Source: Anaerolineae bacterium (GTDB lineage: Bacteria > Chloroflexota > Anaerolineae > B4-G1 > DUEL01). Taken from it: a stretch of DNA of 32,598 nt. A program made the position numbers and the translations under genes. Positions within the stretch are counted from its first letter, which is position 1. Each line of letters begins with the position of its first letter. The notes below the pieces were generated by a model. The model did no database searches. It worked only from the letters and a program-made list of their open reading frames with translations, and was not told the origin of the DNA. The stretch spans positions 1 through 32,598 of the forward strand of contig JAFGEI010000092.1 of the NCBI GenBank assembly GCA_016931695.1, in the 5' to 3' direction. Shown one piece after another: positions 32,578-32,598 of the stretch.

Positions 32578-32598
32578 GCAGGCGGCGAAGCCGCCTGC
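32578..32598. repeat. Perfect hairpin at the window edge
   Basis: GCAGGCGGC and GCCGCCTGC pair over 9 bp around GAA. It may be a terminator for a gene entering from the right or part of a dispersed repeat cut by the window end. Confidence 0.5.

Overview
The window is GC-rich DNA, packed with short intergenic gaps and frequent 1-10 nt gene overlaps. It most likely comes from a Chloroflexota bacterium of the Anaerolineae/Caldilineae type. That assignment is inferred from Thr/Pro-rich linkers in secreted proteins, an FhaA/FhaB pair next to a RodA-PbpA type gene, a class II NrdJ, a bifunctional phosphoglucose/phosphomannose isomerase and an AmaP-like/ScpB pair. There is no rRNA in the window to confirm it. 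I saw no tRNA, rRNA or CRISPR array.

Region 1 (1-11165) is a ribonucleotide-reductase island: nrdR, the catalytic core of anaerobic class III reductase NrdD, a squalene/phytoene-synthase-like gene, a 4Fe-4S aldo/keto reductase, a 58-residue stand-alone glycyl-radical domain of NrdD, the activase nrdG, and the B12-dependent class II reductase nrdJ. NrdD is therefore split into two polypeptides encoded about 2.5 kb apart. Both reductases carry a homing-endonuclease intein. The one in NrdJ sits at the active-site cysteine, which becomes the splicing nucleophile. Intergenic repeats, including a small inverted-repeat element with an apparent target duplication nested in an older inverted repeat, lie at both ends of this island.

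Region 2 (11221-18618) runs rightward. It holds a peptidase-S51-like protein without its usual serine, a membrane protein of unknown function, a DivIC/FtsL-like protein, a lipoprotein PpiC-type foldase, two tandem membrane-anchored proteins with Thr/Pro-rich stalks, a single-domain KaiC-like ATPase, rsmI and a phosphoglucose/phosphomannose isomerase. It ends at a bidirectional hairpin. Region 3 (18652-20585) runs leftward: a DeoR-type regulator with a consensus, apparently leaderless promoter overlapped by an inverted repeat, then an orphan MalK/UgpC-type ATPase.

Region 4 (20941-29458) holds a membrane-anchored class A beta-lactamase-like protein, leftward amaP-like and scpB, and rightward fhaA, fhaB, an SDR lacking the YxxxK motif, mtnP and an 882-residue fusion of a SEDS (RodA/FtsW) polymerase to a PbpA-like transpeptidase whose three active-site motifs are all lost. 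Apart from the SDR and mtnP, this resembles the actinobacterial fhaA-fhaB-pstP-rodA-pbpA locus with rodA and pbpA fused. Region 5 (29459-32598) is the translation-factor cluster prfA-prmC-tsaC behind a strong promoter and a roughly 200-nt leader. It closes with a second copy, inverted, of a 49-bp repeat that also encodes the C terminus of a Region 2 protein.

The strongest candidates for something new are the split glycyl-radical reductase, whose two mature parts must meet in trans and whose core must be spliced, and the SEDS/pseudo-transpeptidase fusion.
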